Below, piece after piece: positions 18,665 through 27,210 of a stretch of DNA of 64,000 nt. Under the pieces are notes generated by a model. The model was not told the origin of the DNA. It saw only the letters and a program-made list of their open reading frames with translations, and did not search any database. The translations under genes were made by a program, and so were the position numbers. How positions within the stretch are numbered: the stretch's first letter is position 1; each line of letters starts with the position of its first letter. Where the stretch lies: contig NZ_JACIIX010000009.1 of NCBI RefSeq assembly GCF_014205675.1, positions 124,001-188,000 of the forward strand, written 5' to 3'. The stretch is from Novispirillum itersonii. GTDB lineage: Bacteria > Pseudomonadota > Alphaproteobacteria > Rhodospirillales > Rhodospirillaceae.

Positions 18665-18678
18665 TTGATCTAGATCAT
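18665..18678. promoter_or_regulatory. FNR/FixK-type box TTGATctagATCAT
   Basis: It matches TTGAT-N4-ATCAA at 9 of 10 defined positions; the core TGATCTAGATCA is a perfect 12-bp palindrome. It lies 350 bases upstream of the second PAS gene and may indicate oxygen-responsive expression. A perfect 8-bp hairpin (CCGCATTT/AAATGCGG) follows at 18711-18729. Confidence 0.45.
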
Positions 18679-18843
18679 CTGTGCAGAGGTGTCTCTGTGG
18701 TATTCAGGCTCCGCATTTGCAAAATGCGGATTGAATATCCGGGATGGCACTCCAATAAAATCGGGAAAAACCCTCTGAGATGTAAGTCCTTTTCCGTCGG
18801 AAAGTGACCGCTGATTCCTGTTTATTAGGATTTTTTAATTTTC

Positions 18844-18933
18844 AGGAGCCCGTCTCCGGGCTCCTGTTCTGGCCCGGAGCCCGGAGACGGGCTCCTGTTC
18901 TGGCCCGGAGCCTGGAGACGGGCTCCTGTTCTG
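18844..18933 (+). repeat. Tandem 31-bp hairpin repeat, about three units
   Basis: The unit GGGCTCCTGTTCTGGCCCGG plus 11 further bases recurs with a 31-bp period. Each unit can fold through GAGCCC/GGGCTC arms. The first forms the perfect hairpin AGGAGCCCG(tctc)CGGGCTCCT. It lies just upstream of the second PAS gene. The unit is not divisible by three and no frame runs through it. Confidence 0.8.
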
Positions 18934-19028
18934 ACAGTGTGAAGGGTTAAGCTGATGGCTGAAGACCATCAGCCCCACCAACGGCGCAGGGGCGCCAGCC
19001 GCACAGGAGCGGCAGGAAGGGGGAGTGG

Positions 19029-19559
19029 ATGTCACAGAGTGCTCTGACCGGGGTTGAACGGTTCTTTGGCCCGGAAGAAATCATCGTCAGCAAAACAGAC
19101 CTTCAGGGCCGGATCACCTATGCCAACGATGTGTTTCTGCGGATCGCGGACTATCGGGAGGAAGAGGTTCTCGGCCAGCCGCATAACGTGATTCGTCATC
19201 CGGACATGCCGCGCTGCGTGTTCCGCCTGTTGTGGGATACGGTGGCCGCCGGTCAGGAAATCTTTGCTTATGTCGTCAACCGGACTAAGCACGGGGATCA
19301 TTATTGGGTCTTAGCCCATGTGACCCCCACCCGGATGCCGGACGGGTCCGTCATCGGGTTCCACTCCTGCCGCCGGGTCCCGTCCCGGTCGGCGGTGGAG
19401 GCGGTGTCAGGCCTGTACCGCAGCCTGCGGGATATTGAAAACAAAGCCGAAAACCGCAAAGACGGCATGCACGAGTCCAGCCGGACCCTGTCAGCCCATC
19501 TGGCCGGTCTCGGAAAGCGCTATGACCAGTTCATGTTTTCGCTTATTCAGGGGAGATGA
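19029..19559 (+). CDS. Stand-alone PAS-domain protein (Aer-like), copy 2
   Basis: A 176-residue paralogue of the protein at 16087-16617, with the same length and blocks: VSKTDLQGRITYANDVF, LGQPHNVIRHPDMPRCVF and NRTKHGDHYWVLAHVTP. The PAS domain occupies about 15-125 and a helical tail follows. By analogy with Aer it may bind FAD or another cofactor. The partner chemoreceptor begins 114 bases downstream. The upstream region differs from that of copy 1: it carries an FNR-type box and the 31-bp repeats. A GGGGGGAG site precedes the start. The paralogues have clearly diverged, so they probably sense or signal differently. Confidence 0.88.
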   Translation: MSQSALTGVERFFGPEEIIVSKTDLQGRITYANDVFLRIADYREEEVLGQPHNVIRHPDMPRCVFRLLWDTVAAGQEIFAYVVNRTKHGDHYWVLAHVTPTRMPDGSVIGFHSCRRVPSRSAVEAVSGLYRSLRDIENKAENRKDGMHESSRTLSAHLAGLGKRYDQFMFSLIQGR

Positions 19560-19673
19560 CAGTTTTTTCTGCTTCTAAATGACGGAATGCTGATTATTCC
19601 GCGGCAGAACGGTATGGACCGGTGAAAGCCCTGCGGGGGGCGCCGGAAGCGGTATAAAAGGGGCCAGAGGTTG

Positions 19674-21494
19674 ATGCGGACATTTCTTCAGACCCTGCGG
19701 GGTCAGGCATGGGTTGGTGGTATTCTGCTGGTGCTGGTCATGGGGGCGCTGGGCGGCGTTGCCCTGTGGTCGCTGAATGCGATCCGCGATTCCATCGTCC
19801 ATATCGAGAAGGATGTTCAGGCCCGGACCAACGCCGGGATCGCCCTGCTGAACGCCGCACAGGATGTGCAGTTTGATGTGGTGCAGGTGCAGCAGTGGCT
19901 GACCGATATTTCCGCCACCCGCGGGCAGGATGGTCTGGATGACGGCTTTAAGAAGGCCGAGGACTTTGCCGGACGCTTCAAGGCCGATCTGGCCGAGGTG
20001 GAAAAGCAGGCGACCATCCTTGGCCTGCCGCAGGTGCTGAAGATCGCCGGGGAGACCCGTGCCGCCTTCATCCCCTATTACCAGATGGGCCAGACCATGG
20101 CGAAGGCCTATGTGGCGGAAGGCCCGGAGGGCGGCAACCGCATCATGGGGCAGTTTGACGGCACCGCTGAGAAAATCACCGGTATGGTCGAAGTGCTGGG
20201 CGTCGAGGTTGACAAGGTGGTGGCCGGTAATGCGCAGTCGCTGAACGAGGCTGCTGTGGCGGCGCGGGACGGGGTGCGCAACACCGTCATCATCACCGCC
20301 ATTCTGCTGGCGATCGGTCTGTCGGTGCTGGGCTATGTGGTCAAGCGCCTGCTGGATACGGTGCGCGGGATCCGTCGCACCTCCGGGATTCTGCATCAGG
20401 CCTGTAAGGGCGATCTCAACGTCCGGGTGCTGCACATCTGGCGCAAGGATGAGCTGGGCGCGATCCAGCACGACGTCAACCGTCTGCTGGATTACGTGGA
20501 ATCCTACATCCGGGAATCGCAGGCGGCGATGCAGTATGTGGCACAGGGCGAATACTTCCGCCGGATGAACGAAAGCGGTTCACGCGGCGACTTCCTGACC
20601 GGGGTGCGCCACATCAATCAGGCCATCGAAACGATGGAACGCAAGATTGATGACTTCAAGGGGGTGGCAGACACCTTTGAAAAGACCGTCAAGGCGACGG
20701 TGGCGCAGGTGACGGATTCCTCGCACGAGCTTCAGGGCGTTTCCGGCGATATGCGGGAACTGGCGGCAACCAACAGCCAGCGGACGCACGATGCCGCCAC
20801 CGCGCTGTCGTCGGCGTCGATGGACGTGCAGGCGGTGGCCGGGGCCTCGACCGAGCTGGCGGCCTCGATCTCCGAACTGGCGCGGCAGGTGGCCTATGCC
20901 ACCGGGGCGGCGACGGAGGCGGTGCAGAAGATTGATTCCGCCAGCACCGAAGTGGCATCGCTGTCGGAAGCGGCCGACCGGATCGGCGCGGTGATCCAGA
21001 TCATCACCGACATTGCCGACCAGACCAACCTGCTGGCGCTGAACGCCACCATCGAGGCAGCCCGGGCCGGAGATCTGGGCAAGGGCTTTGCGGTGGTGGC
21101 GAACGAGGTGAAAAGCCTTGCCAACCAGACCGCGAAGGCGACCGGCGAGATTTCCAGCCAGATTTCCGGCATCCAGACGGCCACCGGCCGGGCGGTGCAT
21201 GTGATCTCCGGCATTGGCGGCGTGATCAACAGCATCAGCGAAGTGGTGCAGTCGGTGGCGGCGGCGATTGAGGAGCAGGAAGCGGCCACCCGCGAGATCA
21301 ATCAGCGGGTGGAAAACGTTGCCCGCGAAACGCAGGCGGTGACGGACAGCGTCGATACGGTCCGCACCGGGTCGGTCCGCACCGGCGAGGTGGCACACTC
21401 CGTTAACCAGTCGGCCGACAGTCTGGCAGACTCGGCGGAGGTGCTGACCCGCAGTGTCGATGACTTCCTGATCACCATGCGTAAAATCGTTTGA
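19674..21494 (+). CDS. Methyl-accepting chemotaxis protein paired with PAS copy 2
   Basis: A 606-residue chemoreceptor, a paralogue of the one at 16665-18485 with identical length. It has a membrane segment near 12-34, a periplasmic helical domain, a second segment near 206-226, HAMP-like helices and the signalling domain with tip [20 protein letters not shown]. The ATG at 19674 follows AGAGG; a TTG three bases upstream is in frame but less likely. The N-terminal sensing domains of the two paralogues remain similar ([20 protein letters not shown] here), so both may sense related cues or depend on their PAS partners. Confidence 0.92.
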   Translation: MRTFLQTLRGQAWVGGILLVLVMGALGGVALWSLNAIRDSIVHIEKDVQARTNAGIALLNAAQDVQFDVVQVQQWLTDISATRGQDGLDDGFKKAEDFAGRFKADLAEVEKQATILGLPQVLKIAGETRAAFIPYYQMGQTMAKAYVAEGPEGGNRIMGQFDGTAEKITGMVEVLGVEVDKVVAGNAQSLNEAAVAARDGVRNTVIITAILLAIGLSVLGYVVKRLLDTVRGIRRTSGILHQACKGDLNVRVLHIWRKDELGAIQHDVNRLLDYVESYIRESQAAMQYVAQGEYFRRMNESGSRGDFLTGVRHINQAIETMERKIDDFKGVADTFEKTVKATVAQVTDSSHELQGVSGDMRELAATNSQRTHDAATALSSASMDVQAVAGASTELAASISELARQVAYATGAATEAVQKIDSASTEVASLSEAADRIGAVIQIITDIADQTNLLALNATIEAARAGDLGKGFAVVANEVKSLANQTAKATGEISSQISGIQTATGRAVHVISGIGGVINSISEVVQSVAAAIEEQEAATREINQRVENVARETQAVTDSVDTVRTGSVRTGEVAHSVNQSADSLADSAEVLTRSVDDFLITMRKIV

Positions 21495-21663
21495 CCCTCA
21501 TAATTTTATTTCTTCAAAAACTCCCGTTTTGTAATGGAAGAGGGCGGTCTGGTCTTGAGCCGGGCTGCCCTCTGGTGCATTCTGCGCCTCTTGCCCGGTG
21601 TCCCGGGGCATGATCGACAGGTCCGGCTGATATCCAGTCGGCGGCATAAGGAGCCAGCCGCAA

Positions 21664-23256
21664 ATGAGCGACAAGCGCGTTTACCTCTACGACAGCACGC
21701 TGCGCGATGGTGCGCAGACGCAGGGTGTGGACTTCTCCGCCATTGATAAGGCGGCGATTGCGCGCGAGCTGGATTCCATTGGTATTGATTATGTTGAAGG
21801 CGGCTGGCCCGGGGCCAACCCGACGGATGACGCCTTTTTTGCTGACCGCCCGAAAATGGGGCGCGGCAAATTCTGCGCCTTCGGGATGACCCGCCGCGCC
21901 GGGCGCTCGGCGGAGAATGACCCCGGCCTTCAGGCGGTGGTCGGGGCCGGGGCCGATGTGGTGACGCTGGTCGGCAAGACCTGGGATTTCCAGTGCGCGG
22001 TGGCGCTGGGCGTTGATCTGGATGAAAACGTCCGGATGATCGGCGACAGCATCGCCCATGCCAAGGGCCGGGTCGGGGAAGCGATGTTCGATGCCGAACA
22101 CTTCTTTGACGGCTACAAGGAAAACCCGGAATACGCCCTGAAATGCGTGCGCGCCGCCTACGAGGCCGGGGCGCGTTGGGTGGTGCTGTGCGATACCAAC
22201 GGCGGCACCCTGCCGCACGAGGTGACGGCAATCGTCTCCGAGGTGGTGAAGCATGTGCCGGGCAGCCATCTCGGCATCCACTGTCATAACGACACCGAAA
22301 ACGCGGTGGCCAACAGCCTTGCTGCCGTGCTGGCCGGGGTGCGGCAGATTCAGGGCACCCTCAACGGGCTGGGCGAACGCTGCGGCAACGCCAACCTGAT
22401 TTCCCTGATCCCGACCCTGATGCTGAAAATGGGTTTTGAGACCGGGGTCAGCCCCAACGACCTGACCCGGCTGGTGCAGGTCTCCCGCCTGCTGGACGAA
22501 CGGCTGAACCGCGCCCCGCTGCGCAATGCCGCCTATGTCGGCGAGGCCGCCTTTGCCCACAAGGGCGGGCTGCATGTGTCGGCGGTGGAAAAAGACCCCA
22601 AGTGTTACGAACACATCCGCCCGGAACTGGTCGGAAACCATCGCCGCATTCTGGTGTCGGATCAGGCCGGGCGGTCCAACTTCCTCGCCCGCTTCCGCGA
22701 AATCGGCCTTGATGTTGATCCGACCGATCCGAAGGTCGCCAGGCTGATCGACGAGGTGAAAACCCGTGAATTCGGCGGTTATGCCTATGACGGTGCCGAA
22801 GCCAGCTTCGAGCTGCTGGCCCGCATGGTGCTGGGCGATGTGCCGGACTATTACCGGCTGTCGTCGTTTCGCGTCATCGACGAACGGCGCTGGAATGCGC
22901 AGGGGGCGCTGATCACGTTGTCGGAAGCCACCGTCAAGGTGACCCTGAACGACGGCCCGCATATGGCGGTGGCTGAAGGCAACGGCCCGGTCAACGCGCT
23001 GGATGCGGCGCTGCGCAAGGTGCTGGTGCCGGTCTATCCGCAGCTGGCCGACCTGCGGCTGGTGGATTACAAGGTGCGGATCCTGACCCCGGAAGCCGCC
23101 ACCGCCGCCGTCACCCGCGTGCTGATTGAAAGCGGCGACAGCAAGGGCAACACCTGGACCACCGTCGGCGTCTCCACCAACGTGATTGATGCGTCCTATA
23201 ACGCCCTGCGGGATTCCATCACCTACAAGCTGTACCGGGCGGGTGTCGAAGCATGA
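21664..23256 (+). CDS. cimA: Citramalate synthase
   Basis: A 530-residue enzyme of the isopropylmalate/homocitrate synthase superfamily, CimA type. It condenses pyruvate and acetyl-CoA to (R)-citramalate, feeding 2-oxobutyrate and isoleucine synthesis. The TIM barrel opens with LYDSTLRDGAQTQGV, and the metal-binding HxH lies in GIHCHNDTENAV. LNGLGERCGNANL is a family block. The C-terminal LeuA allosteric domain (from about 400) suggests feedback control, probably by isoleucine. AAGGAG precedes the start. The stop overlaps the next start by four bases, so it heads an operon with the DUF2927-like gene, trmJ and bluB. Confidence 0.92.
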   Translation: MSDKRVYLYDSTLRDGAQTQGVDFSAIDKAAIARELDSIGIDYVEGGWPGANPTDDAFFADRPKMGRGKFCAFGMTRRAGRSAENDPGLQAVVGAGADVVTLVGKTWDFQCAVALGVDLDENVRMIGDSIAHAKGRVGEAMFDAEHFFDGYKENPEYALKCVRAAYEAGARWVVLCDTNGGTLPHEVTAIVSEVVKHVPGSHLGIHCHNDTENAVANSLAAVLAGVRQIQGTLNGLGERCGNANLISLIPTLMLKMGFETGVSPNDLTRLVQVSRLLDERLNRAPLRNAAYVGEAAFAHKGGLHVSAVEKDPKCYEHIRPELVGNHRRILVSDQAGRSNFLARFREIGLDVDPTDPKVARLIDEVKTREFGGYAYDGAEASFELLARMVLGDVPDYYRLSSFRVIDERRWNAQGALITLSEATVKVTLNDGPHMAVAEGNGPVNALDAALRKVLVPVYPQLADLRLVDYKVRILTPEAATAAVTRVLIESGDSKGNTWTTVGVSTNVIDASYNALRDSITYKLYRAGVEA

Positions 23257-24014
23257 AAATGTTCCGCAACATGCTGTTGCTGACGGTCGGCACGCTGGTG
23301 TTGATGCTGGGGATCGGCTTTTACACCGCCGACCCCGGTGCCATCGAGAAGCCCCCGGCAGAAACGGTGATCCGCCTGTTTGACCGCATTGCCTTTTCCG
23401 CGCAGGAAGGCAAGGGCGCGCCGCTGCTGCGCCGCTGGACCCAGCCGGTCAAGGCGGTGCTGATCGGTGCCCCGGCCAGGCAGGAAGACGGTCAGATCCG
23501 CTGGGCTGACGGCGTCACCGCCATGCTGAACCTGTGGGACAGCCTGCGCGGGCTGGAGGTCAGCGTGGCCGGGCAGGCGGATCTGGCCGCCCTGAAGGCC
23601 GGAACCGCTCCGGCGGGCAATCTGGTGATTGCCGTGGTGCCGGAAGCCGAGGTGGCGGGCCTCAACCTGCCGCCCGCCGCCGCCGCCGCCGTGTTGGATA
23701 CCCGGGGCGGCTGCGCCACCGTCGGTGCCGATGCCACCGTGCTGGCGCAGGTGATGGTGGTCATCCGCGATGACCTTGGCCCGACGATGCGGAATGCCTG
23801 TCTGGGGGAACAATTGGCCAAGGCCTTCGGCCTGACCATTGAATCCAAGCTGGCTGCTGATGTATTCCGTGTGCGCCCCAGCGGTCTGTCCTTCCACGGG
23901 CAGGGCCGGATGGCGGTGGAACTGGCTTATGATCCGGCGATGACGCCGGGCATGCCGCGGGAGGAGGCCCTGAAAGCAGCCCGGACCGCGCTTGCAAACC
24001 GAGGAGTGGAGTAA
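23253..24014 (+). CDS. DUF2927-like membrane-anchored or secreted protein
   Basis: A 253-residue protein with an N-terminal hydrophobic segment (LLLTVGTLVLMLGIGF, about 8-23) that acts as signal or anchor. The rest is predicted periplasmic. The block ACLGEQLAKAFGLTIESKL near 185-200 resembles the conserved region of DUF2927 proteins; the molecular role is not known. It overlaps cimA by four bases (ATGA) and is followed closely by trmJ, so it is expressed with them. Nothing in the sequence links it to isoleucine synthesis. Confidence 0.65.
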   Translation: MKMFRNMLLLTVGTLVLMLGIGFYTADPGAIEKPPAETVIRLFDRIAFSAQEGKGAPLLRRWTQPVKAVLIGAPARQEDGQIRWADGVTAMLNLWDSLRGLEVSVAGQADLAALKAGTAPAGNLVIAVVPEAEVAGLNLPPAAAAAVLDTRGGCATVGADATVLAQVMVVIRDDLGPTMRNACLGEQLAKAFGLTIESKLAADVFRVRPSGLSFHGQGRMAVELAYDPAMTPGMPREEALKAARTALANRGVE

Positions 24015-24017
24015 GGG

Positions 24018-24962
24018 ATGGCGGACGAGACCGGCCAGCAGGCGGGCCAGCAGGTTGGATGGCGGGAACGCGGACGGGCACTGTTGCCCAAGGACGTCAC
24101 CGCCTCCCGCGGGGTAACCCCGGCGATCATTCTGGTGGAACCGCAGCTGGAAGAAAACATCGGCACCTGTGCCCGCGCCATGGGCAACTGCGGGCTGGGC
24201 GACCTGCGTCTGGTCCGGCCGCGCCCGGACCACATGGCGGAGCGCGCCATTGCCGCCGCCTCCGGCGCTGATGCCATTCTGGAACAGGTCCGCATCTTCG
24301 ACACCACCGAAGAGGCGATCGCCGACCTGACCCACGTCTACGCCACCACCGCCCGCCGCCGCGATATGATGAAGCGGCTGGTCACGCCGCGCTCCGCCGC
24401 CACCGAAATGCACGGGGCGCTGCACCGCTCCCCGGTGGAGCACTGCGGCATTCTGTTCGGGCGGGAACGCTCCGGGCTGCATAACGATGATGTGGCGCTG
24501 GCCTCGGCGGTGCTGGAAATTCCGCTGAATCCGTATTTCTGCTCGCTCAACCTGGCGCAGGCGGTGCTGCTGGTCGGCTATGAATGGTTCCAGCGGCGCG
24601 ATGACACCCCGGATGTCCGCGCCGCCGAGCGGTCGTCGCCGCTGGCGACCCAGAAGGAACTGGATGTGTTATACCGCCATCTGGAAACCGAACTGGACGC
24701 CTGCGGGTTCCTGCGGGTGGAGGCCAAGCGCCCCGGCATGGTCCGCAACATCCGCGCCATGTTCGCCCGCAACAACCTGTCGGCGCAGGAAGTGAAAACT
24801 CTGCACGGCATCATCCGCGAACTGCGCTGGGGCCGCCGCCCGGACCGCCCGCACCGCAACGAGGAAGGCAACATCATGGGCTGGGCCGCCGAGGAAGGCG
24901 CTTTGCCGCCCGAAGCCGGGATGCCCGAAACGGATGGCCCGGACACCCCGGCCCATGACTGA
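24018..24962 (+). CDS. trmJ: tRNA 2'-O-methyltransferase TrmJ (SPOUT family)
   Basis: A 314-residue SPOUT methyltransferase that methylates ribose at position 32 of certain tRNAs using S-adenosylmethionine. PAIILVEPQLEENIGTCARA (motif 1), GILFGRERSGLHNDD (motif 2) and IPLNPYFCSLNLAQAV (motif 3) form the trefoil knot. The C-terminal 100 residues are helical with an Arg-rich segment, as in TrmJ. It starts 3 bases after the previous gene, with GGAGTAAGGG upstream. It overlaps the start of bluB. Confidence 0.9.
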   Translation: MADETGQQAGQQVGWRERGRALLPKDVTASRGVTPAIILVEPQLEENIGTCARAMGNCGLGDLRLVRPRPDHMAERAIAAASGADAILEQVRIFDTTEEAIADLTHVYATTARRRDMMKRLVTPRSAATEMHGALHRSPVEHCGILFGRERSGLHNDDVALASAVLEIPLNPYFCSLNLAQAVLLVGYEWFQRRDDTPDVRAAERSSPLATQKELDVLYRHLETELDACGFLRVEAKRPGMVRNIRAMFARNNLSAQEVKTLHGIIRELRWGRRPDRPHRNEEGNIMGWAAEEGALPPEAGMPETDGPDTPAHD

Positions 24963-25605
24963 CGCCCCGGCTCCCCCGGTGTTTGATGCAGGCTTCCGGC
25001 AGACGCTGGAAGACCTGCTGCTGTGGCGGCGCGACGTGCGGCACTTCCGCACCGATCCGCTGCCGCCGGGGGAGCTGGACGACCTGATCCGCCTGACCTG
25101 CCTGTCGCCCTCGGTCGGCAACAGCCAGCCGTGGCGCTTTGTTACGGTTGAGGACCCGGCCCGCCGCGCCGCCGTCCGTCAGTCGTTCCTGACCGCCAAT
25201 GCCGAGGCACTGGCCGATTACCACGGCGAACGGGCGCGGATGTACGCCGGGCTGAAGCTGGCCGGGCTCGACCGTGCTCCGGTGCAGATGGCGGTGTTCT
25301 GCGACACCGCCCCCGCCGCCGGATACGGCCTCGGCCGTCGCACCATGCCGCAGACCCTCCAGTATTCCGTCGCCGGGGCGATTATGGCGCTGTTTCTGGT
25401 CGCCCGCGCCCGGGGGATTGGCATCGGCATCGTCAGCATCATCGACCCTGCCGCCGTCAAAGCCGCCCTTGATGTGCCGGAGCCGTGGGATCTGGTGGCC
25501 TATCTGTGCATCGGCTACCCCGAGGAAGACCATAAGGTCCCCGAACTGGTCCGCACCGGCTGGCAGGACCGCCTCAGCCCGGATGCGCTGACCCTGCGCC
25601 GGTGA
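24955..25605 (+). CDS. bluB: 5,6-dimethylbenzimidazole synthase
   Basis: A 216-residue flavin-destroying nitroreductase-fold enzyme. It converts FMNH2 and oxygen to 5,6-dimethylbenzimidazole, the lower ligand of vitamin B12. WRRDVRHFR, SPSVGNSQPWRF and GIGIVSIIDPAAV are BluB blocks. The ATG at 24955 overlaps the trmJ stop (ATGACTGA); an ATG at 24934 is also in frame. It is the last gene before a 570-base non-coding stretch. Its presence implies aerobic cobalamin synthesis in this organism, though no other B12 gene lies here. Confidence 0.9.
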   Translation: MTDAPAPPVFDAGFRQTLEDLLLWRRDVRHFRTDPLPPGELDDLIRLTCLSPSVGNSQPWRFVTVEDPARRAAVRQSFLTANAEALADYHGERARMYAGLKLAGLDRAPVQMAVFCDTAPAAGYGLGRRTMPQTLQYSVAGAIMALFLVARARGIGIGIVSIIDPAAVKAALDVPEPWDLVAYLCIGYPEEDHKVPELVRTGWQDRLSPDALTLRR

Positions 25606-25673
25606 GGGCGTCGCCGCCTTCGTGCTGCTTTTGCCTCCGCATGCTTAATGAGGTGATCTGGCCTCGATCTGAC

Positions 25674-25716
25674 GCAGGGCTTTGCCCTGCACCCACAAGG
25701 AGCCTCAGGCTCCTTG
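25674..25716. repeat. Two triloop hairpins downstream of bluB
   Basis: GCAGGGC(ttt)GCCCTGC (25674-25690) and CAAGGAGCC(tca)GGCTCCTTG (25696-25716) are perfect stems with three-base loops. The first has the same stem as the hairpin at 61902-61918, which suggests a dispersed REP-like family. The first may also end the bluB transcript, though there is no clear T tract. Confidence 0.65.
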
Positions 25717-25948
25717 ACCTCGTTTTGGAGGACGTCTGTTGGGGGCAGGGGCGGAAAACCCCGTTCCGTTCAGACGCACGGGAGGCCAACAGACCGTGAG
25801 TGGAAGAAAACAGGCTTCAAGGGCTTCTGCTGAGGTTTCGGTCCCCAGCAGGATCGCCGCATCATCGCGCCCTTCCTGTCTGGCCTGAGGCGGGCCGTTT
25901 CTGAGAGGAAGCCTTTGTCTTCCTTCGGCATCTTATCAAAACGGAGGT

Positions 25949-26135
25949 CAAGGAGGCCGGGCCTCCTTGCGGGCCAGCGGGCAGAGCCCGCCAGCTTTTC
26001 CGTCTGCTGGCGAAGCCAGCGGGGGGCAGAGCCCGCTTGATTCTTTAGTCTGCTGGCAAAGCCAGCAGGGGGCAGAGCCCACCGGTTTTCACGTTTCCGG
26101 ACGAAGCCAGCGGGAGGGAAGACGATCCCGCTGGC
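25949..26135. repeat. Hairpin array with about 44-bp period
   Basis: A near-perfect hairpin CAAGGAGGCC/GGCCTCCTTG (25949-25969) is followed by four units starting at 25973, 26015, 26061 and 26106. Units share GCCAGC and GGGCAGAGCCC and fold through GCTGGC(gaa)GCCAGC-type stems. The last has 10-bp arms GCCAGCGGGA/TCCCGCTGGC. Together with the hairpins at 25674-25716 it fills the 572-base gap between bluB and the AraC-type gene, in which I see no coding sequence. Confidence 0.75.
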
Positions 26136-26177
26136 CTGACCGATACGGTTACAGCCGGTTGCCTTTACCCGGCTCTG

Positions 26178-27092
26178 TTATTCGACCGGCAGCAGGATCA
26201 GGGTCTGCAACTGCTCCGGCGCGGTGGTGGCGGGATTGTTCAGGTAGATTTCCTGACAGGGGCGATGGGCGACCTCGTGGCCGCTGTCCGGCAGCCAGGT
26301 GGCGTAGAGCCAGCTGTAGGCGGCATCCAGACCGGTGTAGGGCCCGGTGTAGAGAACACGGGCGTAGCGGCCTTCGGGAATGTCCTGCCGCACCAGCGGG
26401 GCGAGGGTGGCGGTGTCGGGGATCGGGGCGGACAGGGTGATGCAGGCGTCGGCGCGCAGTTTGTCGGCATCGGTCTGGCGCGGGTCATCGTAACTGATCT
26501 GGATCACCTGTGTTTCGGCGCTGAACAGCCCTTTTTGTCCGGCCAGTGCCATCAGCCGTTCAAACACCGGGCCGATTTCGGTGTAGGGGCCGGTGTGGCG
26601 CAGGCTGGCGACGCTGCGGGCGGGCAGGGTGATGACGGTGACGGCGGAGATGTCCAGTCCGGTCGGGGCGGCGGGGCGGTGCAGGGGCATGGTCATGGCG
26701 GTGTCTCCTGTGCTGGCCGGGGCGGGGGCGAAGACGCTGCGGTCCCGCCGCCACCGCGACGGCGGCAGCCCGAAATGGGCGCGGAAGATCCGGCTGAAAC
26801 TTTCCGCGGCCTCGAAACCGCAGTCGAAGGCGATATCGGTGACGGTGCGGCGGGAGTAGCGCAGGTGCCACGCCGCCCGTTCCATCCGCAGGCGGCGGAT
26901 GTACTGGGCGACGGTTTCCCCCATCATCGCCGTGAACAGGCGGTGAAAATGATAGGGGGAGAAATTGGCGACCTCTGCCAGCCCGTCCACCGTCAGCGGT
27001 TGATCGAGATGACGTTGAATATGCCGCACCACCCGGTCAAGACGGTGGGAATAGCCGGGATCCGTCCTGATGGTGTGGGGGCTGGCGGTCAT
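26178..27092 (-). CDS. AraC-family regulator with GyrI-like effector domain
   Basis: A 304-residue regulator. Residues about 10-115 contain two helix-turn-helix motifs of the AraC type (LTVDGLAEVANFSPYHFHRL and VTDIAFDCGFEAAESFSRIF). Residues about 140-304 form a GyrI-like/SOUL-type small-molecule domain (SVASLRHTGPYTEIGPVF, then RYARVLYTGPYTGLDAAYSW). This arrangement matches Rob/BmrR-like sensors of drugs or organic cations. The ATG at 27092 is preferred over an upstream frame with no similarity. The target is unknown; neighbours do not include an obvious pump, except the EamA exporter two genes away. Confidence 0.88.
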   Translation of the reverse strand: MTASPHTIRTDPGYSHRLDRVVRHIQRHLDQPLTVDGLAEVANFSPYHFHRLFTAMMGETVAQYIRRLRMERAAWHLRYSRRTVTDIAFDCGFEAAESFSRIFRAHFGLPPSRWRRDRSVFAPAPASTGDTAMTMPLHRPAAPTGLDISAVTVITLPARSVASLRHTGPYTEIGPVFERLMALAGQKGLFSAETQVIQISYDDPRQTDADKLRADACITLSAPIPDTATLAPLVRQDIPEGRYARVLYTGPYTGLDAAYSWLYATWLPDSGHEVAHRPCQEIYLNNPATTAPEQLQTLILLPVE

Positions 27093-27210
27093 GGAATGTC
27101 TCTTCTGGTCCGGGTGGGGCGGGATGCCCCACGCCGTCAACACTGCCGCAGTCCGGCGGCGTCTGCCTGACCGTTCTTGCTCTGTCAGGAGAGGGCGACA
27201 GTCACGGGGA

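Noticed and set aside
25606-26177. Small frames between bluB and the AraC-type gene
   Set aside because: They cross perfect hairpins and tandem repeats and have no ribosome site or protein-like composition.
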